From assembly GCA_012514315.1 (NCBI GenBank), contig JAAZAN010000087.1, forward strand, positions 29,725-93,724: a DNA stretch of 64,000 nucleotides, given 5' to 3'. This DNA comes from Chloroflexota bacterium. Lineage in GTDB: Bacteria > Chloroflexota > Anaerolineae > B4-G1. The notes beneath the pieces are model-generated. The model saw only the letters and a program-made list of their open reading frames with translations, searched no databases and had not been told where the DNA came from. Below are positions 17,389-25,069 of this stretch, one piece after another (the stretch's first letter is position 1; each line of letters begins with the position of its first letter). Both the position numbers and the translations under genes were made by a program.

Positions 17389-18675
17389 TCAGGCCGGTGC
17401 AGTCCAGTGGGATCGGTAGAACTGCGTGCCGAGGCGGTCCAGATCTTCATTGAGGACGAACATATCCCCGCAGCGCCAGATGCCCCCAGTCCGGAGATAG
17501 TCGAGGATATTTCGCTCAAGGCTGGTGTGTGCCTCGGCGGTGGACAGGTCAAGTATCCGGTGGTTGCCCGTATCCTGCACGAATATGAACCAGAGGCCAT
17601 CGTGCGGGCCGTGTCGCGGCGCCGGCAGCAGATAGACTTCTCGCAGATTGCGGACCAGATTGCTGGTCGCGGGCAGAAGCTGTTCCAGGATTGGGCTGAA
17701 GATCCAGGATGAGCACGCTATTGCCTTCGACGGTGTGGCAGGGAAGTACCGGTCGAAGAACGCCCGGGCGCGGCGCAAGGAGGAGATAAACACGTCCGGC
17801 GTCAGAGGATCCCCAGCCGGTATGTGCATACTCAATACCCAGTCATCCTGAGTGAGCGCGGGTGACCAGACATCGAGCTGAAGCGATACTCGGCGCCGGA
17901 TAGCATAGCCTGCCGGCGAAAGAGGGTAACCCGTGATTTGATGGACATCGTGGGTGAGCGAGGTTGTCCAGCGTCCATCGTCACAAGGGCTGTCCACGGC
18001 GCTGTGCCGGAAACCGGCTGGCGTCATACACCAACCGTGCGGGGCCAGAGCGATCGTCTCGCCAGTCACGCGGTTTCGGTAGACGGAGCACGAGGCGCCG
18101 TATTCTCTGAAGGTGGTCAGGAAATACTCCAGACGGCCGATGCGAAACAAGAGCCCGTCTGTATGGCGGCGAGGCCAGTATACCTGATGCGGGTAGGCGC
18201 CGTACTGACCATCGTGTGCCTTGCGGTAGTAAGTGCAGAGGCTCTCCACCACGCGGCAAGTATCCCGTGTGACTGCCTCACCAACGCCCATTTCCTGGTG
18301 CTTCGCGCGTATTCGTGGCACTGCGGCCATTGTCACCAGCAAGTAGAATGTGCCAGAAAGATCCCCGAGAACCCCCTGTAATCTGGGCCACCGGGCGCCG
18401 TCGATGCCTTCGGGATATTCAAATGTCTGGCGGTAGCAGTGCCACGCAAGATGTGTCAGTGCAGGGTCATTCAGTATGCGATGGGCTGCTCGGACGAGGG
18501 CAGGCTGTGCCTCGCTTCCCAATCCTCCCCATGTCCGACTGATCGCAATTGTGTCAGGATAGAGAAAGGCAGGTCCCCCTTCGGGCAGGGTGCGCACGGA
18601 TTCGTCCCAGTGATCCTGCAGTGCTTCCAGGCACTCGGGTTCACGGATGTGATGCAGCAGCTCATCAAGTCGCAT
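17389..18675 (-). CDS. NAT_N / GNAT_C-type acyltransferase (DUF5596 family)
   Basis: 428 residues. ATG 18675 has GAGGTGAT seven bases upstream, and the longer GTG start lies inside that Shine-Dalgarno sequence. The C-terminal half carries a pattern I recognise from the acyltransferase family with an N-acyltransferase N-terminal domain (formerly DUF5596) and a GNAT-like C-terminal domain: LSMHIPAGDPLTPDVFISSL, RRARAFFDRYFP, then ACSSWIFSPILEQLLPATSNL. The N-terminal part includes YPDTIAISRTWGGL and the H-x-x-x-G-V region typical of the same proteins. The substrate is unknown. It lies 14 bp after a glycosyltransferase-like gene, so the two may act on one glycoconjugate. Confidence 0.75.
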   Translation of the reverse strand: MRLDELLHHIREPECLEALQDHWDESVRTLPEGGPAFLYPDTIAISRTWGGLGSEAQPALVRAAHRILNDPALTHLAWHCYRQTFEYPEGIDGARWPRLQGVLGDLSGTFYLLVTMAAVPRIRAKHQEMGVGEAVTRDTCRVVESLCTYYRKAHDGQYGAYPHQVYWPRRHTDGLLFRIGRLEYFLTTFREYGASCSVYRNRVTGETIALAPHGWCMTPAGFRHSAVDSPCDDGRWTTSLTHDVHQITGYPLSPAGYAIRRRVSLQLDVWSPALTQDDWVLSMHIPAGDPLTPDVFISSLRRARAFFDRYFPATPSKAIACSSWIFSPILEQLLPATSNLVRNLREVYLLPAPRHGPHDGLWFIFVQDTGNHRILDLSTAEAHTSLERNILDYLRTGGIWRCGDMFVLNEDLDRLGTQFYRSHWTAPA

Positions 18676-18689
18676 TTGAGAGATCACCT

Positions 18690-19730
18690 CTACAGGAATG
18701 GCGGTTGCAGACTGGTGACCCGACTGGCTGACACGTCCTCGGAATACGAGGCAAGAACCAGGCGTCTGACTTCATCCAGCACAGCTTTACCGTCCGGCGC
18801 CAGCGTGGCTAACAGCAGCCGTGTGATGTGGTTGGCCAGCCACTGTTGGACAAACACTGCCGGCACCCCAAGCCGTTTGCAGGGCCAGATAATCATATCG
18901 GCTGTGAGCTGACCGTGGCTGTACAGGTTGAATGTGGAGATGGGCTGATCGTTGGTGGTGTTTCTACGCACCACGCCCAGATATGCGCCAGCCAGGATCG
19001 CCTCGACGACCATCACTGCCTCGCATGCGTGGTGGTATACGCACCGGTCGGAGACACCCTCCAGTCGGGGGGGAATCTGGACAAACACATCTTCGGCGCT
19101 GGCGCGTGTAAACAGCTTGAAACCCGAATGGAAATCAGGGAACTCAGCGACTGCGTTAGCATACTCCAGATGGAGAGGCTGGCCGCTCTGTACTGCATGA
19201 TAAGCAAGCGCATCCAACATAGTGCGATCGGCTAGCTCCTCCAATTCGCCCCGGAAGAAGCCCATTGGGTGATGACGGGAGAGACGCTGACCAAGCACCA
19301 GGGTGCGATCGGTCAATGCTTCCGAAGAGATATGCAGTGCTGCCCGTATGAGATTGAGTAGCTCATTGGGGAAATGATCACCGTCTTGGTCGACAATGGC
19401 GAAGTGCGTTAGGTGTGGATTGTCGAGCAGGCGTTGAACGCCCAGAGCAGCGCTTCTGAGCTTTCCCTGGTTGACGGGCGCGATGCAGATCTGTGTTCCG
19501 AACTTCTCAGTAATCGATAGCGCGACATCCCCTCCAAAGGCCTCGCCATCTACGCTAAGACAGATGGTAGAGGGCGCCGTGACGTGCTCACAATAGGCGG
19601 ATACAGTATCGTGAAGCAGGTCTGTTCCGCAGGAGATGTCGATATCCTGGGGAAAGTAGACAGGGATTACGATCCCTGTCTGGCCTCGGAACACCTGAGT
19701 TCCACGTTGGAGCGACCATGCCGATGTCAT
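18690..19730 (-). CDS. GT-A fold glycosyltransferase-like protein
   Basis: 346 residues. The N-terminus shows a nucleotide-sugar-binding start (GIVIPVYFPQDID), a middle VNQGKLRSAALGVQRLL as in GT2 enzymes, and an acidic metal-binding motif IVDQDGDHFP (about 112-121) at the position of the DxD. FDFHSGFKLFTRASAE-like text (read as EFPDFHSGFKLFTR) follows the catalytic region. It has no transmembrane segment, so it is probably cytosolic. The donor and acceptor cannot be told. The downstream acyltransferase starts 14 bp after it, which implies a shared product. The family is remote from well-known GT2 members, so the call rests on the fold motifs. Confidence 0.6.
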   Translation of the reverse strand: MTSAWSLQRGTQVFRGQTGIVIPVYFPQDIDISCGTDLLHDTVSAYCEHVTAPSTICLSVDGEAFGGDVALSITEKFGTQICIAPVNQGKLRSAALGVQRLLDNPHLTHFAIVDQDGDHFPNELLNLIRAALHISSEALTDRTLVLGQRLSRHHPMGFFRGELEELADRTMLDALAYHAVQSGQPLHLEYANAVAEFPDFHSGFKLFTRASAEDVFVQIPPRLEGVSDRCVYHHACEAVMVVEAILAGAYLGVVRRNTTNDQPISTFNLYSHGQLTADMIIWPCKRLGVPAVFVQQWLANHITRLLLATLAPDGKAVLDEVRRLVLASYSEDVSASRVTSLQPPFL

Positions 19731-19771
19731 ATGCTACCTCGTTTCATCGTGAGCGACGGTACAGCGACGGG

Positions 19772-20275
19772 TTACTCCTCTAGATCCTCGACATCTTCTG
19801 CACCGAGGGCCATGAGGTAGCCCCTGGCTCGTTCCGTCCGAGGGTACTTGTTGAGGAGTTTCCAGAATCGAGGACTGTGCTGAGGTTCAATCAGATGGGC
19901 GAGTTCGTGCACGATGACATAGTCCCTGACGAATGCCGGGACGGTAGCCATTCGGCTGGAAATGCGGATCGTACCCAGCGCAGGTGTGCAACTCCCGGCT
20001 CGCTTACGCTGATTGGCCACCCAGCGAATGGAACTCCACTGCAGTTTGCCGTCGAAGTAGCGCTCGTTCAGCCATTGTGCCCGACGTTCGAGAGCGTTGT
20101 CGTCAAGGGACTCTCTGGCTTGCTTCTTCTGCAGCCGGCGGATCAGATTCTCGATGATGGGCTTCAGCTCGGCTTCGTCAATGGCGTATGGTGCGCGAAT
20201 CTCACAGACGCCATCGACCATGCGAGCGCTGACCGTCTTCTGACGCGCTTTGCTCCGAATGACCCTCACGTCCAC
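19772..20275 (-). CDS. YgjP/WLM-type zinc metallopeptidase-like protein
   Basis: 167 residues matching the YgjP (DUF45) family: VRVIRSKARQKTVSARMVDG at the start, a WLNERYFDGKLQW segment, and the zinc site VIVHELAHLIEPQHSPRFWKLL near the C-terminus, where HELAH is the HExxH motif and HSPRFW supplies the third ligand. Members are cytosolic and their substrates are mostly unknown. The gene lies 16 bp downstream of the DJ-1 gene and 41 bp upstream of the glycosyltransferase, all on the minus strand, so a shared transcript from the promoter at 20918-20946 is likely. The start is a GTG. Confidence 0.88.
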   Translation of the reverse strand: MDVRVIRSKARQKTVSARMVDGVCEIRAPYAIDEAELKPIIENLIRRLQKKQARESLDDNALERRAQWLNERYFDGKLQWSSIRWVANQRKRAGSCTPALGTIRISSRMATVPAFVRDYVIVHELAHLIEPQHSPRFWKLLNKYPRTERARGYLMALGAEDVEDLEE

Positions 20276-20291
20276 AGTGCACGACCGGCAG

Positions 20292-20849
20292 TCAACGCTG
20301 CGCCATCAGCATCGCCCTGGCAATCTCGTTCGCTGTCCCTTCGCCGTAGAGCATCTGTACCAGCTTGACGGCGAATTCGAGGGCAGTTCCAGGGCCGCGG
20401 CTGGTGATACAGTTGCCGTCAACCACAACCCGTTGCTCAATCGCCCTGGTGTTCTGGAGCTGATCGGCGAAGCTTGGGTGGCACGTCGCACGGTGCCCGG
20501 CGAGAAGGCCGTGATGCTGGAGTACGACTACCGGAGCAGCGCATATCGCTCCGACCATCCGTCCGTTATCCTGCTGATCGGTCAACAGCGCCACAAGGGT
20601 CTTCGAATCGCGCAGATGCTCGGCTCCGGGCATACCGCCGGGCAACGCGATCAGGTCGTAGATCTCATTCGCACAATCATCGATCAGGCAGTCAGCGACA
20701 ATCCGCGTGCCGCGTGATGCCGTAATCTGTAGCGCGTCGACTGATGCGACGGTCACAGCAGCCTGTGCGCGCCTCAACACATCGATGATGCATGTAGCCT
20801 CGATTTCCTCGGTGCCATCAGCAATGGGTACCAGAACGCTTCCTGCCAT
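20292..20849 (-). CDS. DJ-1/PfpI family protein
   Basis: 185 residues of the DJ-1/YajL type: GSVLVPIADGTEEIEA at the start (the Glu of the active site), DLIALPGGMPGAEHLRDS and the nucleophile elbow VGAICAAPVVVLQHHG, in which the Cys is the reactive residue. Members have been linked to deglycase, chaperone or redox-protection roles, and these are debated. It is the first gene after a strong promoter and leads a minus-strand set with YgjP and possibly the glycosyltransferase and acyltransferase. Confidence 0.9.
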   Translation of the reverse strand: MAGSVLVPIADGTEEIEATCIIDVLRRAQAAVTVASVDALQITASRGTRIVADCLIDDCANEIYDLIALPGGMPGAEHLRDSKTLVALLTDQQDNGRMVGAICAAPVVVLQHHGLLAGHRATCHPSFADQLQNTRAIEQRVVVDGNCITSRGPGTALEFAVKLVQMLYGEGTANEIARAMLMAQR

Positions 20850-20917
20850 AGTGTCACCCTTCTTTCCCAGGGCACGGTTGTCCTGCTACCGCAATGAGCC
20901 CTGGTGGTTCGGAACTA

Positions 20918-20946
20918 AGTATAGCGGCACTTCCCATACTGGTCAA
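20918..20946 (-). promoter_or_regulatory. Sigma70-type promoter of the DJ-1 gene
   Basis: Read on the minus strand: TTGACC (20946-20941), a 17-bp spacer and TATACT (20923-20918). It gives a leader of about 60 nt before the DJ-1 start. Confidence 0.75.
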
Positions 20947-21036
20947 TCACGACGACGCGGTGCTCCGGTAGGTTGGAGCGGGAGCATTCCGAAGGAGCCA
21001 GGACGCTGATTCCGGCGACACGAGCGTTGCTGAAAG

Positions 21037-21069
21037 CAGGAGAGCCACTCCACTAGAGCGGCTCTCCTG
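21037..21069 (-). terminator. Hairpin downstream of the Yip1 gene
   Basis: CAGGAGAGCC (21037-21046) and GGCTCTCCTG (21060-21069) form a perfect 10-bp stem, 47 bp after the stop of the Yip1 gene. On the minus strand it is followed by CTTTC, a weak pyrimidine run. Confidence 0.6.
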
Positions 21070-21115
21070 GTACAATGCAGGCAGAAGTTAGCTATCAATT
21101 CAGTGGGCGTTGAGC

Positions 21116-21667
21116 TCAACCGGCTGCGATTCCGAGGAGACCGAGAAAGACGCCAGCGATGAGGGTCACGACCCACGAGATGATCATGCCGATGACGACA
21201 GTCACAATGGTCTGGCCCCACTCCAGGTCCAGGGCCTCTTTGGTTGCCAGGAGCCAACTGACAAATCCGAGAACCGCCGCCAGAACGAGTGCAGGGCTCA
21301 GGACGCACGTGAGCGCCGCGGAGAACACTGAGAGTATCCCAATGACGCCAACAACGTTCCAGACGTATGCCAGACCCAGAGTGCGAACCATCTCGCTGAA
21401 GTCGACCTCAGCGTGAAAGAGTTGCTTGCCGACCCAGCTGATGATGAACGCTGCCAGGGCAAAGGCTGCGACTGCGAAAGCCGTGCCAATGATTGCGCCC
21501 ATCAGCCATTGACCGATTCGGCCAGATGCACGTGCTCCAAGCTGGTTCAGAAACGCAACTACGATGACGATAACCCAGGCGGTTGAGGTGAATGATGTGT
21601 CCTTCTCAACCTCAGCATAGACCTCGCGACGGAATGTGAATGCACCGATGATCCGATCTGTGAGCAT
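21116..21667 (-). CDS. Yip1-domain integral membrane protein
   Basis: 183 residues from ATG 21667, which has GAGGGGG upstream; the longer open frame has no matching signal. Five hydrophobic segments follow a short cytosolic N-terminus (DRIIGAFTFRREVYAEVEKD). The conserved spacing of helices, including LVLAAVLGFVSWLLATKEALDL before the last pair, fits the YIP1 family. That motif, with the W-x-x-x-L-x-x-x-x-x-L run before the Ala/Asp-rich loop, is common in bacterial Yip1 proteins. Function in bacteria is unknown. It is a single-gene unit with its own promoter (21831-21858) and terminator (21037-21069). Confidence 0.75.
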   Translation of the reverse strand: MLTDRIIGAFTFRREVYAEVEKDTSFTSTAWVIVIVVAFLNQLGARASGRIGQWLMGAIIGTAFAVAAFALAAFIISWVGKQLFHAEVDFSEMVRTLGLAYVWNVVGVIGILSVFSAALTCVLSPALVLAAVLGFVSWLLATKEALDLEWGQTIVTVVIGMIISWVVTLIAGVFLGLLGIAAG

Positions 21668-21830
21668 AGTACCCCCTCTCCATCTGCGTGATGAATGGCC
21701 TCTTCGATTGCACTCAGCAATCATTACAACACATCGGCTCGCCCTCGCGATGAGGGCTTTCGACCACTGAAAACGGTCTGGCAATTCACAAATAGTAACC
21801 CTCAACCTGCATTCGAGTTGCCTTGCCGTC

Positions 21831-21858
21831 AGTATACTCATTGCTATGGATAGGTCAA
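21831..21858 (-). promoter_or_regulatory. Sigma70-type promoter of the Yip1 gene
   Basis: On the minus strand: TTGACC (21858-21853), a 16-bp spacer and TATACT (21836-21831). The leader is about 155 nt and contains a small 6-bp hairpin, GCCCTC/GAGGGC at 21741-21757, of unknown role. Confidence 0.65.
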
Positions 21859-21954
21859 AATGTTGTGTTCCGCCGTATCGGCTCTGCATATAGATTGCGC
21901 CGATGATGGGTGGAGACAAGGGCCGAGGCAGATCTTTCGCACTGTGGCCCGAAC

Positions 21955-23001
21955 CTAGGGGGTGTCCGGATTGCAGGCCAAGACTCTGTCAATCGCCGAG
22001 ACCAACGCATCGAGCGAGTCGAGCGTCATAAGCTCCCTTCGAAGCGCGGACAGACCCTGCATACCGGCCAGGTATTCCATGAGATGACCACGGAACTTCC
22101 GGCACGTTGCCTGTTCAGCAGTGTGATTGCGGCGGCGCCGGAACTCGTTCTCCATTAGCATCAACTCGTGTAGGCAGTGCAGATGCTCCACGATAACGGC
22201 GCGGCGTTCGGCTAGGTTTGGGGCCTGGTACAAACCTCCAGCGAGCAGCGCGTGACACTCGGCGAATATCCACGGGTTGCCCAGTGCCCCACGGCCGATC
22301 ATGACACCATCGATCCCTGTTTCGCACATCATGGTGATGGCATGCGCCGCACAGGTCACACCGCCGTTGCCAAAAACGGGGATTGAACGCTCTGCCTTGA
22401 CTCGTGCCAGAGCCTCCAGATGAGGTGGGCCACTGTGGACGTCGGAGGCAAACCGTGCATGGATGAAGATAGCGCTGGCTCCTCCCTCCTCAGCCGCCTG
22501 GGCGACCTCGGATATGTTGGGTAGATCAGGGGAGAGGCCGAGTCGCGTCTTGATTGTCACCGGTAATGATACGGCGCTGGACACCGCATCGACGATCTGC
22601 TGCACCTTCTTTGGGCTGCGCATCAGGGCGACGCCAGCGCCGCTGCGGGTCACCTTGGGGACAGGGCAGCCACAGTTGATGTCGATCAGGTCGAAGCGCT
22701 GAAGCGCTTCGATAGTCCGTGCGGCCTGCGCCATCACGGCGGGATTTGAGCCGTAGATATGAGCGGCTATCGGACGCTCTGCAGGCGTGGACTCAAGGTA
22801 GTGGAGTGACTGAGCTGACTGACGGCGGATGCCCTCGGATGTGGTCACCTCGGTGAACACTAGCCCGCAGTGATAGCGACGACATAGCATACGAAACGGC
22901 AGACGTGTGTAGCCTGCCATAGGGGCCAAGACAAACGGCGACTCGAGAATCAGTCGGCCGATGCGAGGGCGCGCTTCAGTCGGACGGATGGGCCCAGTCA
23001 T
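21955..23001 (-). CDS. dus: tRNA-dihydrouridine synthase
   Basis: 348 residues, the usual Dus length. Motifs include the FMN-binding start VLAPMAGYTRLPFRML, the catalytic region DINCGCPVPKVTRSGAGVALM (the second Cys is the proton donor of the family), TIKTRLG and the phosphate loop PVFGNGGV, then GVMIGRGALGNPWIF. It reduces uridines to dihydrouridine in the tRNA D-loop using NADPH and FMN. Which positions it targets cannot be read. It follows the anchored glycoside hydrolase gene by 14 bp on the minus strand, so it probably shares that promoter. Confidence 0.95.
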   Translation of the reverse strand: MTGPIRPTEARPRIGRLILESPFVLAPMAGYTRLPFRMLCRRYHCGLVFTEVTTSEGIRRQSAQSLHYLESTPAERPIAAHIYGSNPAVMAQAARTIEALQRFDLIDINCGCPVPKVTRSGAGVALMRSPKKVQQIVDAVSSAVSLPVTIKTRLGLSPDLPNISEVAQAAEEGGASAIFIHARFASDVHSGPPHLEALARVKAERSIPVFGNGGVTCAAHAITMMCETGIDGVMIGRGALGNPWIFAECHALLAGGLYQAPNLAERRAVIVEHLHCLHELMLMENEFRRRRNHTAEQATCRKFRGHLMEYLAGMQGLSALRRELMTLDSLDALVSAIDRVLACNPDTP

Positions 23002-23015
23002 ACCGGCACGGCCAT

Positions 23016-24764
23016 TCAGTCGATGTCCCGCTCTTCGACGGTATCACCCGTTTCCGCAGCCTGGTCATCACGTGCCTGAAACCGGCGCCGCCTGTAGGCG
23101 GCAAGCCCTCCTCCAATGACCACTGCGAGCGCGACGAAGATGGGCAGCGATGCCCCTGGAGAGCCGATTCTGATGCCAGGTGAGGCTGTCGGAGTTGGCG
23201 ATGGGGTTGCTGACGGCGTCGATGTCGGTGTGTGCGTCGGTTCGGGCGTGGCTGGCGCCGTGGCCGTTGGTGTCGGCGTGCACGTTGCCGTGGGGGTATG
23301 AGTTGATGTCGGCGAGGCGGTGGGTGTGGCAGTTGATGTCGGCGAGGCGGTGGGTGTGGCAGTTGGCAATGTGCCCGGGTCCGCAGTCGCGCCGGCTGTC
23401 ACATCCGGGGAAGGCGGCGGTGGAGTGGGGGAAGCGGGGATTTCCGCGGTGCGTGCGCTTGCAGGTGCTTCCTCGACCAACATGAACGGCTCGCCTCCCA
23501 TCTGGCACCAGTTCGTGCAGTCCATCCCAGGTAACTCCACGAAGTAGTAGCCCCGATCCGGATAGACCCTGCGCGCCCCCCCCCAGATATTCACCAGAAG
23601 CGCCTGGGTGCCTCTGGCGGGGACCATGGCCACCTGTGGTTCTGGTGTGCGAGACCAGACCACCGTTGTGGTTCGATTGCCACGATCGATGGTTACCAAC
23701 GAGATCTCATCACGACGGTCCCAGGTACCGCCTCGAAACCCCGCGAGATGCGTGGTGGCGACCTGGTAAGCCGTGAACGCCGGACGCCGACTGCCATCCA
23801 GGGTAACCAGGCCGAACGGCTCGGGGTCGGCCTCCTGGTCGGTGTCCAGATCAGACATCTTGTACACCGCGATACGCTGGGCGCCGGCAGCAATCTCTAG
23901 GCTGAAGCCATGGATCATGAACATGGCTTGTTGTTCTGGTGACACGCGCGATAGGTAGGCGTTTGTCTCAGTGATCCAGACCGGCTTGTTGATGCCGCGC
24001 CCGCGCATCATATTGGCATAGTGCGCGATGATGTCATAGATGGTCTCGGCGTCGTGAAACAGGTTGAGCGATACGATGTCGAAGTAGTAATTGTTTGCCG
24101 GCGCGTTCGTGTCCGCCGTCAGCGCATCGAGAAATCGCCCGAACCAGTGTTGATCGTGATGGTGTGTGAAGGCAGCGAGATGGACGACAGCTGCGGGATT
24201 GGTTGCCTTCGTAACGGCGTAGGCGACCCGCAGCAGCTGCAGGTAATCATGGACAGACCCGCCCCAGGATAGATCGGGCGAACTCGCTGGAATGTCGGGT
24301 TCGTTCCAGATGATCCAGTGATCGATACGGCCGGCATAGCGACCGACAATCGTGCGGACGAAATTGGCCCAGTGATTGTTGGGATCGTCTGGAGGGAGGT
24401 ACAGACCTTGAGGTACACCGGCGCCGCGTCCGAGATCCGTGGCCCAACCGGGTGTGGTCACGAGCAATCCGACGACCTGTCGACCCTGTGCTATCTCCGT
24501 TGCCAGAGCCTGATCGGAGACCGGCAGGATGTTCCATTCGGCTGCGGACTCTCGCTGAATCTGATTCCAGTAGAATGTGATCCGCGTCCAGCCTGCACCC
24601 AAGGCAGTGGCGGCGCCAGGCGCGGTATAGGCCTCGACGACGCCAAACCGGGGGTCTGGAATACCCGCTGACCAGACCGCCTTGGGTCTGGTCAGGTGCG
24701 TCACCAGTGGGAGAATAAGGGCGACTGCCAGTACGAGCCGCAGCCAAAGATACCGTCGAGTCAT
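23016..24764 (-). CDS. Membrane-anchored GH-A clan glycoside hydrolase
   Basis: 582 residues with an N-terminal signal peptide (LWLRLVLAVALILPLVTHLT), a TIM-barrel hydrolase domain (about 35-400), a Pro/Thr/Ser/Ala-rich stalk (about 450-530) and a C-terminal transmembrane anchor (LPIFVALAVVIGGGLAAY) before a basic RRRR stop-transfer. The GH-A catalytic residues are visible: WIIWNEPDIP (acid/base Glu) and KPVWITETNAYLS (nucleophile Glu). The family is GH39/GH5-like but cannot be named exactly. The enzyme should act on a polysaccharide outside the cell while tethered to the membrane. It is transcribed with dus from the promoter at 24806-24833. The stalk contains a perfect 30-bp tandem duplication. 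Confidence 0.8.
   Translation of the reverse strand: MTRRYLWLRLVLAVALILPLVTHLTRPKAVWSAGIPDPRFGVVEAYTAPGAATALGAGWTRITFYWNQIQRESAAEWNILPVSDQALATEIAQGRQVVGLLVTTPGWATDLGRGAGVPQGLYLPPDDPNNHWANFVRTIVGRYAGRIDHWIIWNEPDIPASSPDLSWGGSVHDYLQLLRVAYAVTKATNPAAVVHLAAFTHHHDQHWFGRFLDALTADTNAPANNYYFDIVSLNLFHDAETIYDIIAHYANMMRGRGINKPVWITETNAYLSRVSPEQQAMFMIHGFSLEIAAGAQRIAVYKMSDLDTDQEADPEPFGLVTLDGSRRPAFTAYQVATTHLAGFRGGTWDRRDEISLVTIDRGNRTTTVVWSRTPEPQVAMVPARGTQALLVNIWGGARRVYPDRGYYFVELPGMDCTNWCQMGGEPFMLVEEAPASARTAEIPASPTPPPPSPDVTAGATADPGTLPTATPTASPTSTATPTASPTSTHTPTATCTPTPTATAPATPEPTHTPTSTPSATPSPTPTASPGIRIGSPGASLPIFVALAVVIGGGLAAYRRRRFQARDDQAAETGDTVEERDID
23301..23360. repeat. Perfect 30-bp tandem duplication in the hydrolase stalk
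   Basis: The 30 bases at 23301-23330 are repeated exactly at 23331-23360. Each unit encodes ten stalk residues of the PTASPTSTxT type. Being identical, it looks recent, and its 30-bp length keeps the frame. Stalk length may vary between strains. Confidence 0.95.
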
Positions 24765-24805
24765 TCACATCCCTAAACAGACGCAGGCAGCTAAGAATGG
24801 CCTGT

Positions 24806-24833
24806 ATGATAACATGCCAGGAGACGCTGTCAA
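24806..24833 (-). promoter_or_regulatory. Sigma70-type promoter of the glycoside hydrolase/dus unit
   Basis: On the minus strand: TTGACA (24833-24828), a 16-bp spacer and TATCAT (24811-24806). Its -35 box is only 13 bp from the -35 box of the divergent chaperonin promoter. Confidence 0.7.
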
Positions 24834-24846
24834 GCTTCCATCAATG

Positions 24847-24875
24847 TTGACTTATCCGTTCAATAGGGTTATACT
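24847..24875 (+). promoter_or_regulatory. Sigma70-type promoter of the chaperonin operon
   Basis: TTGACT (24847-24852), a 17-bp spacer and TATACT (24870-24875). Transcription should start near 24882, leaving a leader of about 190 nt before the ATG at 25070. No CIRCE element (TTAGCACTC-N9-GAGTGCTAA) is present. Confidence 0.75.
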
Positions 24876-24911
24876 ATGTTCCTGGTAGTTTCCGGGGCGT
24901 TTTCCTTCAGG

Positions 24912-24937
24912 GGCCCCACGGTTGATATCGTGGGGCC
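24912..24937 (+). promoter_or_regulatory. Strong hairpin in the chaperonin mRNA leader
   Basis: GGCCCCACG (24912-24920), an 8-nt loop and CGTGGGGCC (24929-24937) form a perfect 9-bp GC-rich stem about 30 nt into the predicted transcript. No U-run follows, so it is not a normal intrinsic terminator; it could stabilise or regulate the mRNA. It lies within the 305-bp gap 24765-25069, which holds nothing else I can identify besides the two promoters. Confidence 0.6.
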
Positions 24938-25069
24938 TTGCCAGTTCTGAGAGGCAGCGCATCGTATGTGTTGTGATGACCCTCAGATGAATGAGGTTGA
25001 GTATCGCCGCACACGGGGCGTGATCGCTGTAGCAGTGGACGACATTCAGTAGATTGAGGTGGCCGATAT

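Noticed and set aside
23181..23440. CRISPR array or satellite in the Pro/Thr-rich stalk
   Set aside because: The repeats are in-frame low-complexity coding sequence with only one perfect 30-bp duplication and no spacers.
24882..25069. CIRCE/HrcA heat-shock operator before the chaperonin
   Set aside because: The expected TTAGCACTC inverted repeat is absent; the visible hairpin is unrelated.
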